A stretch of 5,657 nt of DNA from Thermoplasmata archaeon. GTDB lineage: Archaea; Thermoplasmatota; Thermoplasmata; Lutacidiplasmatales; UBA184. The translations under genes and the position numbers were made by a program. This document shows positions 1 to 4,746 of this stretch, in pieces. Within the stretch, counting starts at the first letter, position 1; every line of letters starts with the position of its first letter. The notes below the pieces were generated by a model. It worked only from the letters and a program-made list of their open reading frames with translations, did not search any database and had not been told where the DNA came from. The stretch spans positions 1 to 5,657 of the forward strand of contig JASHWL010000122.1 of NCBI GenBank assembly GCA_030044105.1, written 5' to 3'.

Positions 1-98
1 TCGGTCGGCTTGCGCCGGGCGGTCGGGCTCATGCCCGCCCCTCCGAGGTCGAGAGCGTTCGTTCGGCGATCACGCGGCGCGTCGTTCGGTCTCCGTGT
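1..98. other. Left edge, no gene recognised
   Basis: This stretch lies just downstream of the CrtC-like gene. It is GC-rich, with no convincing coding frame, no T-rich terminator tract on the minus strand and no RNA gene that I can see. The open frame that crosses it on the plus strand is antisense to the CrtC-like gene and has no recognisable protein features. Confidence 0.5.
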
Positions 99-1184
99 TC
101 ATTCGACATGGCCCAGATACATCAGCTCCCAAATCCCCGGATCGCTCGCCTGCTCGACGCGCGCTCCGTCCTGGTACTTCTCGACCGTGACCGTGCCACT
201 GAAGCGGAGGTACGCCCCATCCACGTGGGCGAGCACCGCGAGCGCGTGCTTGATCCCGGTGACCGTGTCCGCGAACCGCTGGTCGAGCAGGGTCTGGCTC
301 CGCTGGAAGATCACCCGATATCGGACGTGCGCGTCCCGGGTGTAGTCGTAGATCACCCGGTTCGCGACCGGCTTCTGGCTGTGGGCGTCGGTGAAGACGT
401 CCTCGAGCACGAGGCGGACCTTGGACGCCTCGTCGGCGACGATCTGGCCGTCCCTCGCGAGGACGATCTGCGGCAGCTCGGCCCGCCCGTACGCCTTCTC
501 GGCGTAGAGGTAGGCCGCGATGACCGAGTACGGACCGGCCTGGGCCCGTCCCCAGTACCAATGGTTGAGGAGCTTCGACATCGCCACGTCCCCCCAGTTG
601 TGGTCGTGGTAGCCGATGCCGGTGAGCGTCTTCGGCGAGGATCCCGGCTCCGTGATCGTGACGCGGACCCGGCCCTGGGGGACCGACGGCAGCCAGGCGA
701 ACGTGTGCTCGTCGTGGGCGCCGAAGTAGGTCACGCCGGTCGCCTGACGCCACGACGGGACCTGCCCGACGAGCTCGGCCTCGACCGTGAGGCCGTCGGC
801 CACGACCTGGATCTGGTAGGTGTGGAGATCCCCGCGGAAGTAGCTGTCCTTGATGCGCACGTCGCACCGGTCCTTGCTCGCGGAGAACTCCTCCGGCGTG
901 GCGTGGACGAACAGCTGGCGCGAGGGCTGGCCCGGGCGGTCCAGGTTGATCTGGACCATCGGCGCCTCGCGCGCCTTCGGATTCAGGAGCCACTTGGTGT
1001 AGAACGTGACCACGAGCGAGGAACCGTCCTCGAGGTGGGAGTCGAAGTACCACCATTCGTAGCTGCCCGGCCCGCCGGTGGTGCGCATCCCGTCCTCCCA
1101 CGGCTCGACCTGGCCCCGCTGGACGCCCAGGCGGGCGAAGTCCTCGTCCCGGTCCGCGACGCGCGCGAGCGGCGCCGCGCTCAT
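99..1184 (-). CDS. CrtC/AttH-type lipocalin-like protein (hydroxyneurosporene synthase superfamily)
   Basis: This 361-residue protein carries the hallmarks of the CrtC/AttH superfamily. An EWWYFD motif lies at about residues 43-48, in the N-terminal lipocalin-like barrel. The signature GIGYHDHNWG lies at about 189-198, followed by a WYWGR segment at 209-213. The sequence ends in a WELMYLGH strand. CrtC members hydrate carotenoid or other isoprenoid double bonds, while other members act on different lipids or are uncharacterised, so the substrate here is unknown. No signal peptide or membrane segment is visible, so it is probably cytoplasmic or membrane-associated. The start is chosen at 1184 because an AGGAGG ribosome site lies 4 bases upstream and the ATG overlaps the stop of the MarR gene (ATGA). 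The frame stays open further upstream, but that part runs inside the MarR gene and is low-complexity Arg/Gly/Ala. No carotenoid genes are adjacent, so a carotenoid role is not supported by context. The superfamily call is firm and the exact reaction is not. Confidence 0.88.
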   Translation of the reverse strand: MSAAPLARVADRDEDFARLGVQRGQVEPWEDGMRTTGGPGSYEWWYFDSHLEDGSSLVVTFYTKWLLNPKAREAPMVQINLDRPGQPSRQLFVHATPEEFSASKDRCDVRIKDSYFRGDLHTYQIQVVADGLTVEAELVGQVPSWRQATGVTYFGAHDEHTFAWLPSVPQGRVRVTITEPGSSPKTLTGIGYHDHNWGDVAMSKLLNHWYWGRAQAGPYSVIAAYLYAEKAYGRAELPQIVLARDGQIVADEASKVRLVLEDVFTDAHSQKPVANRVIYDYTRDAHVRYRVIFQRSQTLLDQRFADTVTGIKHALAVLAHVDGAYLRFSGTVTVEKYQDGARVEQASDPGIWELMYLGHVE

Positions 1185-1660
1185 GCCGCCTCCTGCCGTC
1201 GCTGGGCGGCGCGCTTCAACTCGGCCAGCGCCGCGAGGGTCACGCGGGTGTGGGCGATGCTCGCGGCCCCCACGCGAGCCTGGAGCTCCCGGTCGAGGTG
1301 CTGGATCGCCGCCTTCGCGGCCCGGCCCGCGGCGTGGCCGCGCGCGGTGAGCACCAACTTCACCCGACGCCGGTCGTCGGGGTCGCGGGCCCGCTCGAGA
1401 TACCCGCGGACCACGAGCTGATCCACCGACTGGCTCACGGCCTGCTTCGAGACCCCGAGCCAGCGGACGATCGGCTCGATGGAGGCTCCGGTCCACTCCA
1501 TCGCGCTCAGGATGAACTCGCCGGACGCGGGGACGTCCGTGCAGCCGATCTTCGCCTGCGCCCGGCGCACCGCGGCCGTGTACACTCCCCGGGTCGCGAG
1601 CAGCAGCGCGGACAACGGCACGTCCTGGAGGCCCCTCGGGCTCGATTCGGTCGCATTCAT
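1181..1660 (-). CDS. MarR-family winged-helix transcriptional regulator
   Basis: This 159-residue protein has the normal MarR length and layout. N-terminal helices come first. A winged-helix DNA-binding region follows, with the recognition helix at about residues 71-88 (SKQAVSQSVDQLVVRGYL). The wing, containing DPDDRRR, lies at about 93-99 and continues into VKLVLTARG. A C-terminal helical dimerisation region ends the protein. MarR proteins bind DNA as dimers and usually release it on binding small, often phenolic or lipophilic, ligands. The single Cys (residue 40) is not enough to call a redox sensor. An in-frame TGA lies just upstream of ATG 1660, so no longer start is possible in this frame. 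There is no Shine-Dalgarno site, and the TATA-like box about 26 bases upstream fits a leaderless mRNA. The gene overlaps the CrtC-like gene by four bases, so the regulator probably controls itself and that gene. Confidence 0.92.
   Translation of the reverse strand: MNATESSPRGLQDVPLSALLLATRGVYTAAVRRAQAKIGCTDVPASGEFILSAMEWTGASIEPIVRWLGVSKQAVSQSVDQLVVRGYLERARDPDDRRRVKLVLTARGHAAGRAAKAAIQHLDRELQARVGAASIAHTRVTLAALAELKRAAQRRQEAA
1189..1194 (-). promoter_or_regulatory. Shine-Dalgarno site of the CrtC-like gene
   Basis: The minus strand reads AGGAGG, then four bases, then ATG. The site lies inside the end of the MarR gene and decides the start at 1184. With the ATGA overlap it suggests translational coupling of the two genes. 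Confidence 0.8.
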
Positions 1661-1661
1661 T

Positions 1662-1694
1662 AGTCAAGTCTATTGACTGTCATGTATATTGACT
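1662..1694. promoter_or_regulatory. Probable MarR operator: TTGACT half-site array
   Basis: On the plus strand AGTCAA (1662-1667) and TTGACT (1673-1678) form an inverted repeat with a 5-base spacer, 17 bp in all, a size typical of MarR operators. The octamer TATTGACT occurs at 1671-1678 and again at 1687-1694, exactly 16 bases apart. The dyad covers the presumed transcription start and the second octamer overlaps the TATA-like box. Binding there would block transcription. Sequence and position are seen directly; binding by the adjacent MarR protein is inferred. Confidence 0.65.
1683..1690 (-). promoter_or_regulatory. TATA-like box of the MarR-CrtC unit
   Basis: The minus strand reads AATATACA in an otherwise GC-rich region. 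Its centre is about 26-27 bases upstream of the MarR ATG, so transcription should start at or near the A of the ATG. Half-site repeats overlap and flank it. Confidence 0.65.
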
Positions 1695-1856
1695 TATCGC
1701 CTTCTGGGCGGGGGACTACTTCAACGTCCCGCTCGGAGCCGCGCTCCCCCTGGGCGGAGAGGCCGACCGGGCGAGGCCCGGGACCGCCGGGTGGGCCGCG
1801 TGGCTCAGAGGGTTCGGCGCTCCGTCGAACGTTTCATGTAGGCCGCGGCCGAATCG
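1695..1856. other. Intergenic region between the divergent MarR and DUF3467-like genes
   Basis: GC-rich spacer between the MarR promoter and the next plus-strand gene. Apart from the weak promoter-like stretch near 1832-1840, I see no gene, RNA or strong repeat here. Confidence 0.4.
1832..1840 (+). promoter_or_regulatory. Weak TATA-like element before the DUF3467-like gene
   Basis: TTTCATGTA is the only AT-richer stretch close upstream. Its centre is about 21 bases before ATG 1857 and 27 before ATG 1863. If it is the promoter, the spacing favours a leaderless start at the second ATG. The match to a TATA box is poor. Confidence 0.3.
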
Positions 1857-2159
1857 ATGGGCATGGCCGAAGATCCGCCGAAGCTCCGGGACGCGCCGTC
1901 GTTCGGACTCCATCCCCAGTTCCGACAGGTGTACGGTGAGAGCTTCTGCGCCGGCTCCGAGGGCTGGCTGCTCCGGATCGGTGTCGGGAGCCTCGTGCCG
2001 GAGATGAGCGATGACGGCACCGCACGCCGGGTGGTGACCGACTTCGAGCTCCTGATCGACCCGTCCGGGGGCAAGTACCTCCTCGAGATCATCTCGAAGT
2101 GGCTCGAGAACCTCGAGTCGAAGGCCGCGACCCCGCCGGACAGGAAGACCCACGGATGA
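1857..2159 (+). CDS. Small hypothetical protein, possibly DUF3467-like
   Basis: This protein has 100 residues, or 98 if it starts at the second ATG at 1863. The core reads as a short barrel-like unit. A strand with VYGESF (about residues 26-31) is followed by GWLLRIGVGSL (about 37-47) and a variable acidic loop. A strand with DFELLIDPSGGKYLLEI and a final amphipathic helix (KWLENLE) complete it. This strand-strand-strand-helix pattern, with a Pro-Ser/Gly-x-x-Lys/Ala-Leu-Leu helix start, resembles DUF3467, a small family common in archaea and bacteria with no settled function. The resemblance is by eye and could be wrong. Codon third positions are strongly G/C, as expected for a real gene here. 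No Shine-Dalgarno site precedes either ATG. It is transcribed away from the MarR gene and ends about 80 bases before the insertion sequence. Confidence 0.6.
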   Translation: MGMAEDPPKLRDAPSFGLHPQFRQVYGESFCAGSEGWLLRIGVGSLVPEMSDDGTARRVVTDFELLIDPSGGKYLLEIISKWLENLESKAATPPDRKTHG

Positions 2160-2241
2160 GGCGAACGTCGCGAGGAGCCGCCTCACCGAGGGCCGGCTCG
2201 GGTCGGTAAACCGGACTCGGGCCACCCACGATAAGGTTTCC

Positions 2242-2251
2242 GCGCTCGTTG
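2242..2251. repeat. Left copy of the 10-bp direct repeat (target-site duplication)
   Basis: GCGCTCGTTG is repeated exactly at 3818-3827, just outside the other end of the insertion sequence. One base separates it from the left inverted repeat. Confidence 0.8.
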
Positions 2252-2252
2252 A

Positions 2253-2267
2253 GTTTGGGACAAAACC
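2253..2267. repeat. Left terminal inverted repeat of the insertion sequence
   Basis: GTTTGGGACAAAACC matches the reverse complement of 3801-3815 at all 15 positions. Similarity stops immediately inside, and outside after the first base. Confidence 0.9.
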
Positions 2268-2289
2268 GGTCGGGGTGAGCGGGGTTCGC

Positions 2290-3381
2290 TCAGCTCGCGA
2301 AGGAGGTCCCGGCCGTGAACCTCCGATCGCGCTCCAGCCATCGGAGGTAGCACAGCCGTCGCAGATTCCTCACGACGGCTCTCAGGAGCGCCTCGGTCTC
2401 TCGCCGCTGCTCGAGCCGCTTGCGGATCTTGTTCGGGTTCCGGGCCGACAGCGACCACCAGGTCGCCTCCGATCGCGACCGTTGGTGATAGTGGGCCAAC
2501 CACGTCTGGGGGTCCCGCACCAGTCCCCGCAGGGATCGGGGCCACGCCGGCTCGCCGAGGCTCTTCATCGTCACGGTCCGTCGGGGGAGGATCCAGGCCT
2601 GCACGCCCATCCGATCGAGGAGACCGACCACCCAGCGCGCCGAGTAGGCCCCGTCGCCCAGGAACCTCGACCACGCCGGGTGCAGGGCGAAGGTTTGTCG
2701 GGCCAGCTCCGAGAACTGGGAGATCTCGCCGATCCTCGGGTCCGTCCACGAGACCCAGCCGGCGATCAACCCGTAGCGGAGCCCCACGGTGCCGACATTG
2801 TAGACCCACCCCATCTCCCCCTGCGGAAGGAGTCCCGCCGCCCGCTCCTCCTCGTCCTGTCGGGCCCGCGCGCTCCGATAGTGCTGGCCGACCCGCACCG
2901 GCGAGCCCGTGCCGTCGGCGGAGAACCCGGTCTCGAGCCCTTGCACGGGCCGATTCGTGATCTCCAGCAGGGCGTAGAGCGCCGCCGCCACACGGGGGTC
3001 CCCATAGCTGCGCTCGACGGTCTTGTAGCCGAAGAGGTCCCGCACGCCCAGGGCGGCCCGGAACGCCGCCACCCCGCCCTCGGTCGGGCGGTTGGGCAGG
3101 CCGAGGTAGCTCTGGGCGAGCAGTCCCTTCAGGCGGTCCGAGAGGAGGATCGCCGGCCGTCCGCCTCGGGGACGCTCGGGGAGAGGTTCCGGGTGCTCGT
3201 GGGCGTGTCGGTCGACGACCCGCTGGATGAGCTCGAGCATCTCGGGCAGTTCGCGGGTCTGAGCCCGGGTGTAGAGGGACCAGGGGATCGGTGGACGCGC
3301 GCGACGGGCGTAGGGGAAGGAGCGAGTGCGGACCTGGGTGTCGATCTCCTGGAGGCGGCGGCGGGCATCGGAGGGCCGCAT
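2290..3381 (-). CDS. DDE transposase of the insertion sequence
   Basis: This is a 363-residue, full-length transposase. The catalytic triad can be placed in an RNase H-like fold. D156 lies in SADGTG and D243 lies in FLGDGAY. E305 lies in YHQRSRSEAT, which gives the Y298-x2-R301-x3-E305 signature of IS4/IS5-type enzymes. The C-terminal helix ends with a NLRRL segment usual for the group. The N-terminal part (about residues 1-130) is basic with several helices and probably binds the inverted repeats. It cuts and rejoins the ends of its own element. The ATG at 3381 has no Shine-Dalgarno site but lies 27 bases from the centre of a TATA box, so the transcript is probably leaderless. No frameshift or internal stop is seen, so the enzyme may be active. 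The residue about seven after E305 is Ser rather than the usual Lys/Arg, although basic residues follow soon after. Confidence 0.92.
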   Translation of the reverse strand: MRPSDARRRLQEIDTQVRTRSFPYARRARPPIPWSLYTRAQTRELPEMLELIQRVVDRHAHEHPEPLPERPRGGRPAILLSDRLKGLLAQSYLGLPNRPTEGGVAAFRAALGVRDLFGYKTVERSYGDPRVAAALYALLEITNRPVQGLETGFSADGTGSPVRVGQHYRSARARQDEEERAAGLLPQGEMGWVYNVGTVGLRYGLIAGWVSWTDPRIGEISQFSELARQTFALHPAWSRFLGDGAYSARWVVGLLDRMGVQAWILPRRTVTMKSLGEPAWPRSLRGLVRDPQTWLAHYHQRSRSEATWWSLSARNPNKIRKRLEQRRETEALLRAVVRNLRRLCYLRWLERDRRFTAGTSFAS

Positions 3382-3403
3382 GAGGGGGGAGAGGAGCGAG
3401 GCC

Positions 3404-3412
3404 GGATATAAT
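3404..3412 (-). promoter_or_regulatory. TATA box of the transposase gene
   Basis: The minus strand reads ATTATATCC in a GC-rich setting. Its centre is 27 bases before the transposase ATG, which predicts a leaderless mRNA. It is one of two back-to-back promoters in the centre of the element. Confidence 0.65.
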
Positions 3413-3415
3413 GGT

Positions 3416-3433
3416 GGTGCCTATACAGGCGCC
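3416..3433. promoter_or_regulatory. Imperfect palindrome between the divergent insertion-sequence promoters
   Basis: GGTGCCTATACAGGCGCC matches its own reverse complement at 7 of 9 base pairs per half. It lies between the transposase TATA box (3404-3412) and the plus-strand TATA box (3450-3457). This is a natural place for an operator controlling both genes. The TATACA in its middle could also be read as a promoter element. The dyad is seen directly; the operator role is inferred. Confidence 0.5.
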
Positions 3434-3449
3434 ATTCTCCCCGGCGTCG

Positions 3450-3457
3450 TTATAAGG
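3450..3457 (+). promoter_or_regulatory. TATA box of the insertion-sequence accessory gene
   Basis: TTATAAGG is centred about 30 bases before ATG 3484, which predicts a transcript with only a few leader bases. No Shine-Dalgarno site precedes the ATG, in agreement with near-leaderless expression. Confidence 0.6.
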
Positions 3458-3483
3458 GGGCCCCGACCTACGCTCCCGGGCCG

Positions 3484-3801
3484 ATGGCCGAGCGTGGGTC
3501 GGGAGGTCGGGCGGCGATCATCGCCTACCGTCTCGGGGAGGTCCCGCCGACGCATCGCTCGCGGTTCACTCAGAAGGTGCTGGGACAAGCCCGGAAGGTC
3601 GGGGACCGCCAGTATCGTCGGCGGGGTCTGCTGGACGAGATCCCGCACTGGAAGGTCAACCGCGGGGTGGTCGTGGTCCGGGTCGGAGACCGAGCGCGGG
3701 TGGTGCGGGAACTCCGTCGGTGGACCCGCGAGGTGGAGTGGTGGGAGGTCCACCTGACTCCTCGTCAGGAGCGACGACTCCGCCTCGCGGACCCTTCGTA
3801 G
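3484..3801 (+). CDS. Accessory small basic protein of the insertion sequence, function unknown
   Basis: This 105-residue protein lies wholly inside the inverted repeats, and its TAG stop ends on the first base of the right repeat. It is very rich in Arg. Its layout suggests a short alpha/beta domain. A first strand IIAYRLGEV (about residues 12-20) leads into a basic helix (RSRFTQKVLGQARKV). A central YRRRGLLDEIP segment (44-54) leads to a hydrophobic strand RGVVVVRVGD (60-69). A helix (ARVVRELRRWTREV) and a final strand WWEVHLTP complete it. I do not recognise a named family. The charge and promoter layout fit a nucleic-acid-binding accessory protein, for example a repressor or a helper in transposition, but this is inference. 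It is transcribed divergently from the transposase. The open frame with clear promoter and fixed position in the element make a chance frame unlikely. Confidence 0.7.
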   Translation: MAERGSGGRAAIIAYRLGEVPPTHRSRFTQKVLGQARKVGDRQYRRRGLLDEIPHWKVNRGVVVVRVGDRARVVRELRRWTREVEWWEVHLTPRQERRLRLADPS

Positions 3802-3815
3802 GTTTTGTCCCAAAC
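3801..3815. repeat. Right terminal inverted repeat of the insertion sequence
   Basis: GGTTTTGTCCCAAAC is the exact reverse complement of 2253-2267. Its first base is the last base of the accessory gene's stop codon. Confidence 0.9.
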
Positions 3816-3817
3816 CG

Positions 3818-3827
3818 GCGCTCGTTG
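3818..3827. repeat. Right copy of the 10-bp direct repeat (target-site duplication)
   Basis: GCGCTCGTTG is identical to 2242-2251. Two bases (CG) separate it from the right inverted repeat, and it lies 20 bases from the stop codon of the PEBP gene. Confidence 0.8.
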
Positions 3828-3847
3828 CCTAGACGCGGCGAGAATCG

Positions 3848-4315
3848 CTACTTGGGGCGTCCGTACGTGCCCGTGTAGGAGGCGGTCGCCACCACGAGCG
3901 GGCGGATCGCGGCTTCGAGATCTCCCGCGGTCAAGCCCGGGGGGGCCCCGATCGGTCGGGAGAGCGCATAGAGGTGGAGAATGTACCGATGGGGCTTGCC
4001 GGGGGGAGGAGACGGCCCCTGGTACCCGATCTCGCTCCAGCTGTTGCGTCCCTGTCGGGCGCCATCGGGCAGGGCCTCGGATCGCGGCATGCCCTCGGCG
4101 AGCTCGCGCGTCGTGCCCGGGAGGTCGTAGACGATCCAGTGGACCCAGGTGCCCCCGGGCGCGTCGGGATCGTCGAAGACTAGCGCGAACGACCGCACCC
4201 CGTCCGGCACCTCCGCGAACTCGATCGAAGGCGAACGATCCGGGCCATCGGCGGTATGCAAGGTAGGGATCGTCTCTCCCGGTTTCCAGGCTCGCGATCG
4301 GACTCTGAGCGCCAT
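3848..4315 (-). CDS. PEBP-family protein (YbhB/YbcL, Raf kinase inhibitor-like)
   Basis: This 155-residue protein has the usual length of bacterial and archaeal phosphatidylethanolamine-binding-protein homologues. The conserved ligand-pocket motifs are present in order: DDPDAP at residues 48-53, HWIVYDLP from 59, GYQGPSPP at 97-104, and GKPHRY at 106-111 leading into LYAL. The tail ATASYTGTYGR is typical. These proteins bind anionic or phospho-ligands, and the physiological role of prokaryotic members is mostly unknown. No signal peptide is seen, so it is cytoplasmic. The frame is open upstream of ATG 4315, but that extension overlaps the PIN gene and has no family similarity. The gene follows the PIN gene after 23 bases on the same strand. 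A weak TATA-like GTATTG (about 4341-4346), 28 bases upstream, could give it a promoter of its own. It converges on the insertion sequence. Confidence 0.92.
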   Translation of the reverse strand: MALRVRSRAWKPGETIPTLHTADGPDRSPSIEFAEVPDGVRSFALVFDDPDAPGGTWVHWIVYDLPGTTRELAEGMPRSEALPDGARQGRNSWSEIGYQGPSPPPGKPHRYILHLYALSRPIGAPPGLTAGDLEAAIRPLVVATASYTGTYGRPK

Positions 4316-4338
4316 GGCCCCCCGTACTGGTTCGGGGC

Positions 4339-4725
4339 TCAATACGGTTGACGGACGAGTCCGGGGACGTTCTCGAACTCCGTGTTGCAGGACACGAGAA
4401 CCTGCCCGTGCCGTCGCGCGCCCGCTGCCACGAACAGGTCGACGCCGTCCAGCCGCTGCCCCTCCCGGGCCAGCTCCTGCGCGATTTCGGTGGCGCATCG
4501 GATCGACTCCGCGTCGATGTCGAGGCCCTCGGTGGAGCCGAGGAGCTCGTCGATCCTCCGGCGGAACGCGGGATCCTGGTTGGCCGCGTCGACCACGACG
4601 GCCGCGCGCGCGGCGGGAGACAGATAGAGCGGTTGGAGACTCGCGCGCAGCTGTCGGAACCGCTCGACGGCGGTCGGCAGACCGCGCGCGCAGTCGAGGA
4701 CGAAGCGGGAGTCCACGCTGACCAT
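4339..4725 (-). CDS. PIN-domain protein (VapC-like), possibly catalytically weakened
   Basis: This 128-residue protein spans a full PIN domain. The first acidic residue is D5 (VSVDSRFVLD). The third is D96 in GVDLFVAAGARRHG, and the C-terminal motif SCNTEF (112-117) with VPGL and a final Tyr is typical. PIN domains are Mg-dependent ribonucleases, often VapC toxins. The usual second acidic residue, the Glu after the SP segment, seems absent: the region reads SPAARAAVVVDAA (36-48), with Ala where Glu is expected and only D46 nearby. N114 replaces the commoner Asp, a change also found in active members. No antitoxin gene flanks it: upstream is the dismutase (21-base gap) and downstream the PEBP gene (23-base gap). 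It is therefore an orphan PIN protein rather than a clear toxin-antitoxin pair. No strong ribosome site precedes the ATG. The domain call is firm; activity is uncertain. Confidence 0.8.
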   Translation of the reverse strand: MVSVDSRFVLDCARGLPTAVERFRQLRASLQPLYLSPAARAAVVVDAANQDPAFRRRIDELLGSTEGLDIDAESIRCATEIAQELAREGQRLDGVDLFVAAGARRHGQVLVSCNTEFENVPGLVRQPY

Positions 4726-4746
4726 GCGACCCCGACCGAGGGATCT

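Larger units (their letters stand above)
2252..3817. mobile_element. Complete insertion sequence, DDE transposase type, about 1.57 kb
   Basis: The element is bounded by perfect 15-bp inverted repeats (GTTTGGGACAAAACC at 2253-2267 and its reverse complement at 3801-3815). Outside these lies an exact 10-bp direct repeat. It contains an intact transposase on the minus strand and a divergent 105-residue gene on the plus strand, with a shared central promoter region. The transposase has the Y-x2-R-x3-E signature of the IS4/IS5-type superfamily. A 10-bp duplication is within the range I know for IS4-like elements, but I cannot name the family. It sits between convergent genes, with only about 110 bp of host intergenic DNA left when it is removed. 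Intact ends, exact duplication and open frames suggest recent arrival and possible activity. The outermost bases (A on the left, CG on the right) leave the exact ends uncertain by one or two bases. Confidence 0.88.

Noticed and set aside
108..1421. Long plus-strand open frame (437 codons) opposite the CrtC-like and MarR genes
   Set aside because: It is antisense to two genes with clear family motifs. Its product is Arg/Val/Asp-rich with no recognisable domain, as expected of antisense frames in GC-rich DNA.
1716..2225. Minus-strand open frame (169 codons) opposite the DUF3467-like gene
   Set aside because: Its product is low-complexity and Arg/Pro/Ser-rich. The plus-strand frame gives a more protein-like sequence with ordered strands and a helix.
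2190..2225. Possible hairpin around GGTAAACC downstream of the DUF3467-like gene, considered as a terminator
   Set aside because: The stem is short and interrupted, and no T-rich tract follows.
2275..3411. Long plus-strand open frame (378 codons) opposite the transposase
   Set aside because: The minus strand carries a transposase with full catalytic motifs. The plus-strand frame has no motifs and crosses the transposase promoter.
4316..4498. Extended N-terminus of the PEBP protein overlapping the PIN gene
   Set aside because: The added residues are Arg/Gly/Ala-rich and lie in a different frame of the PIN gene. The family normally begins close to ATG 4315.
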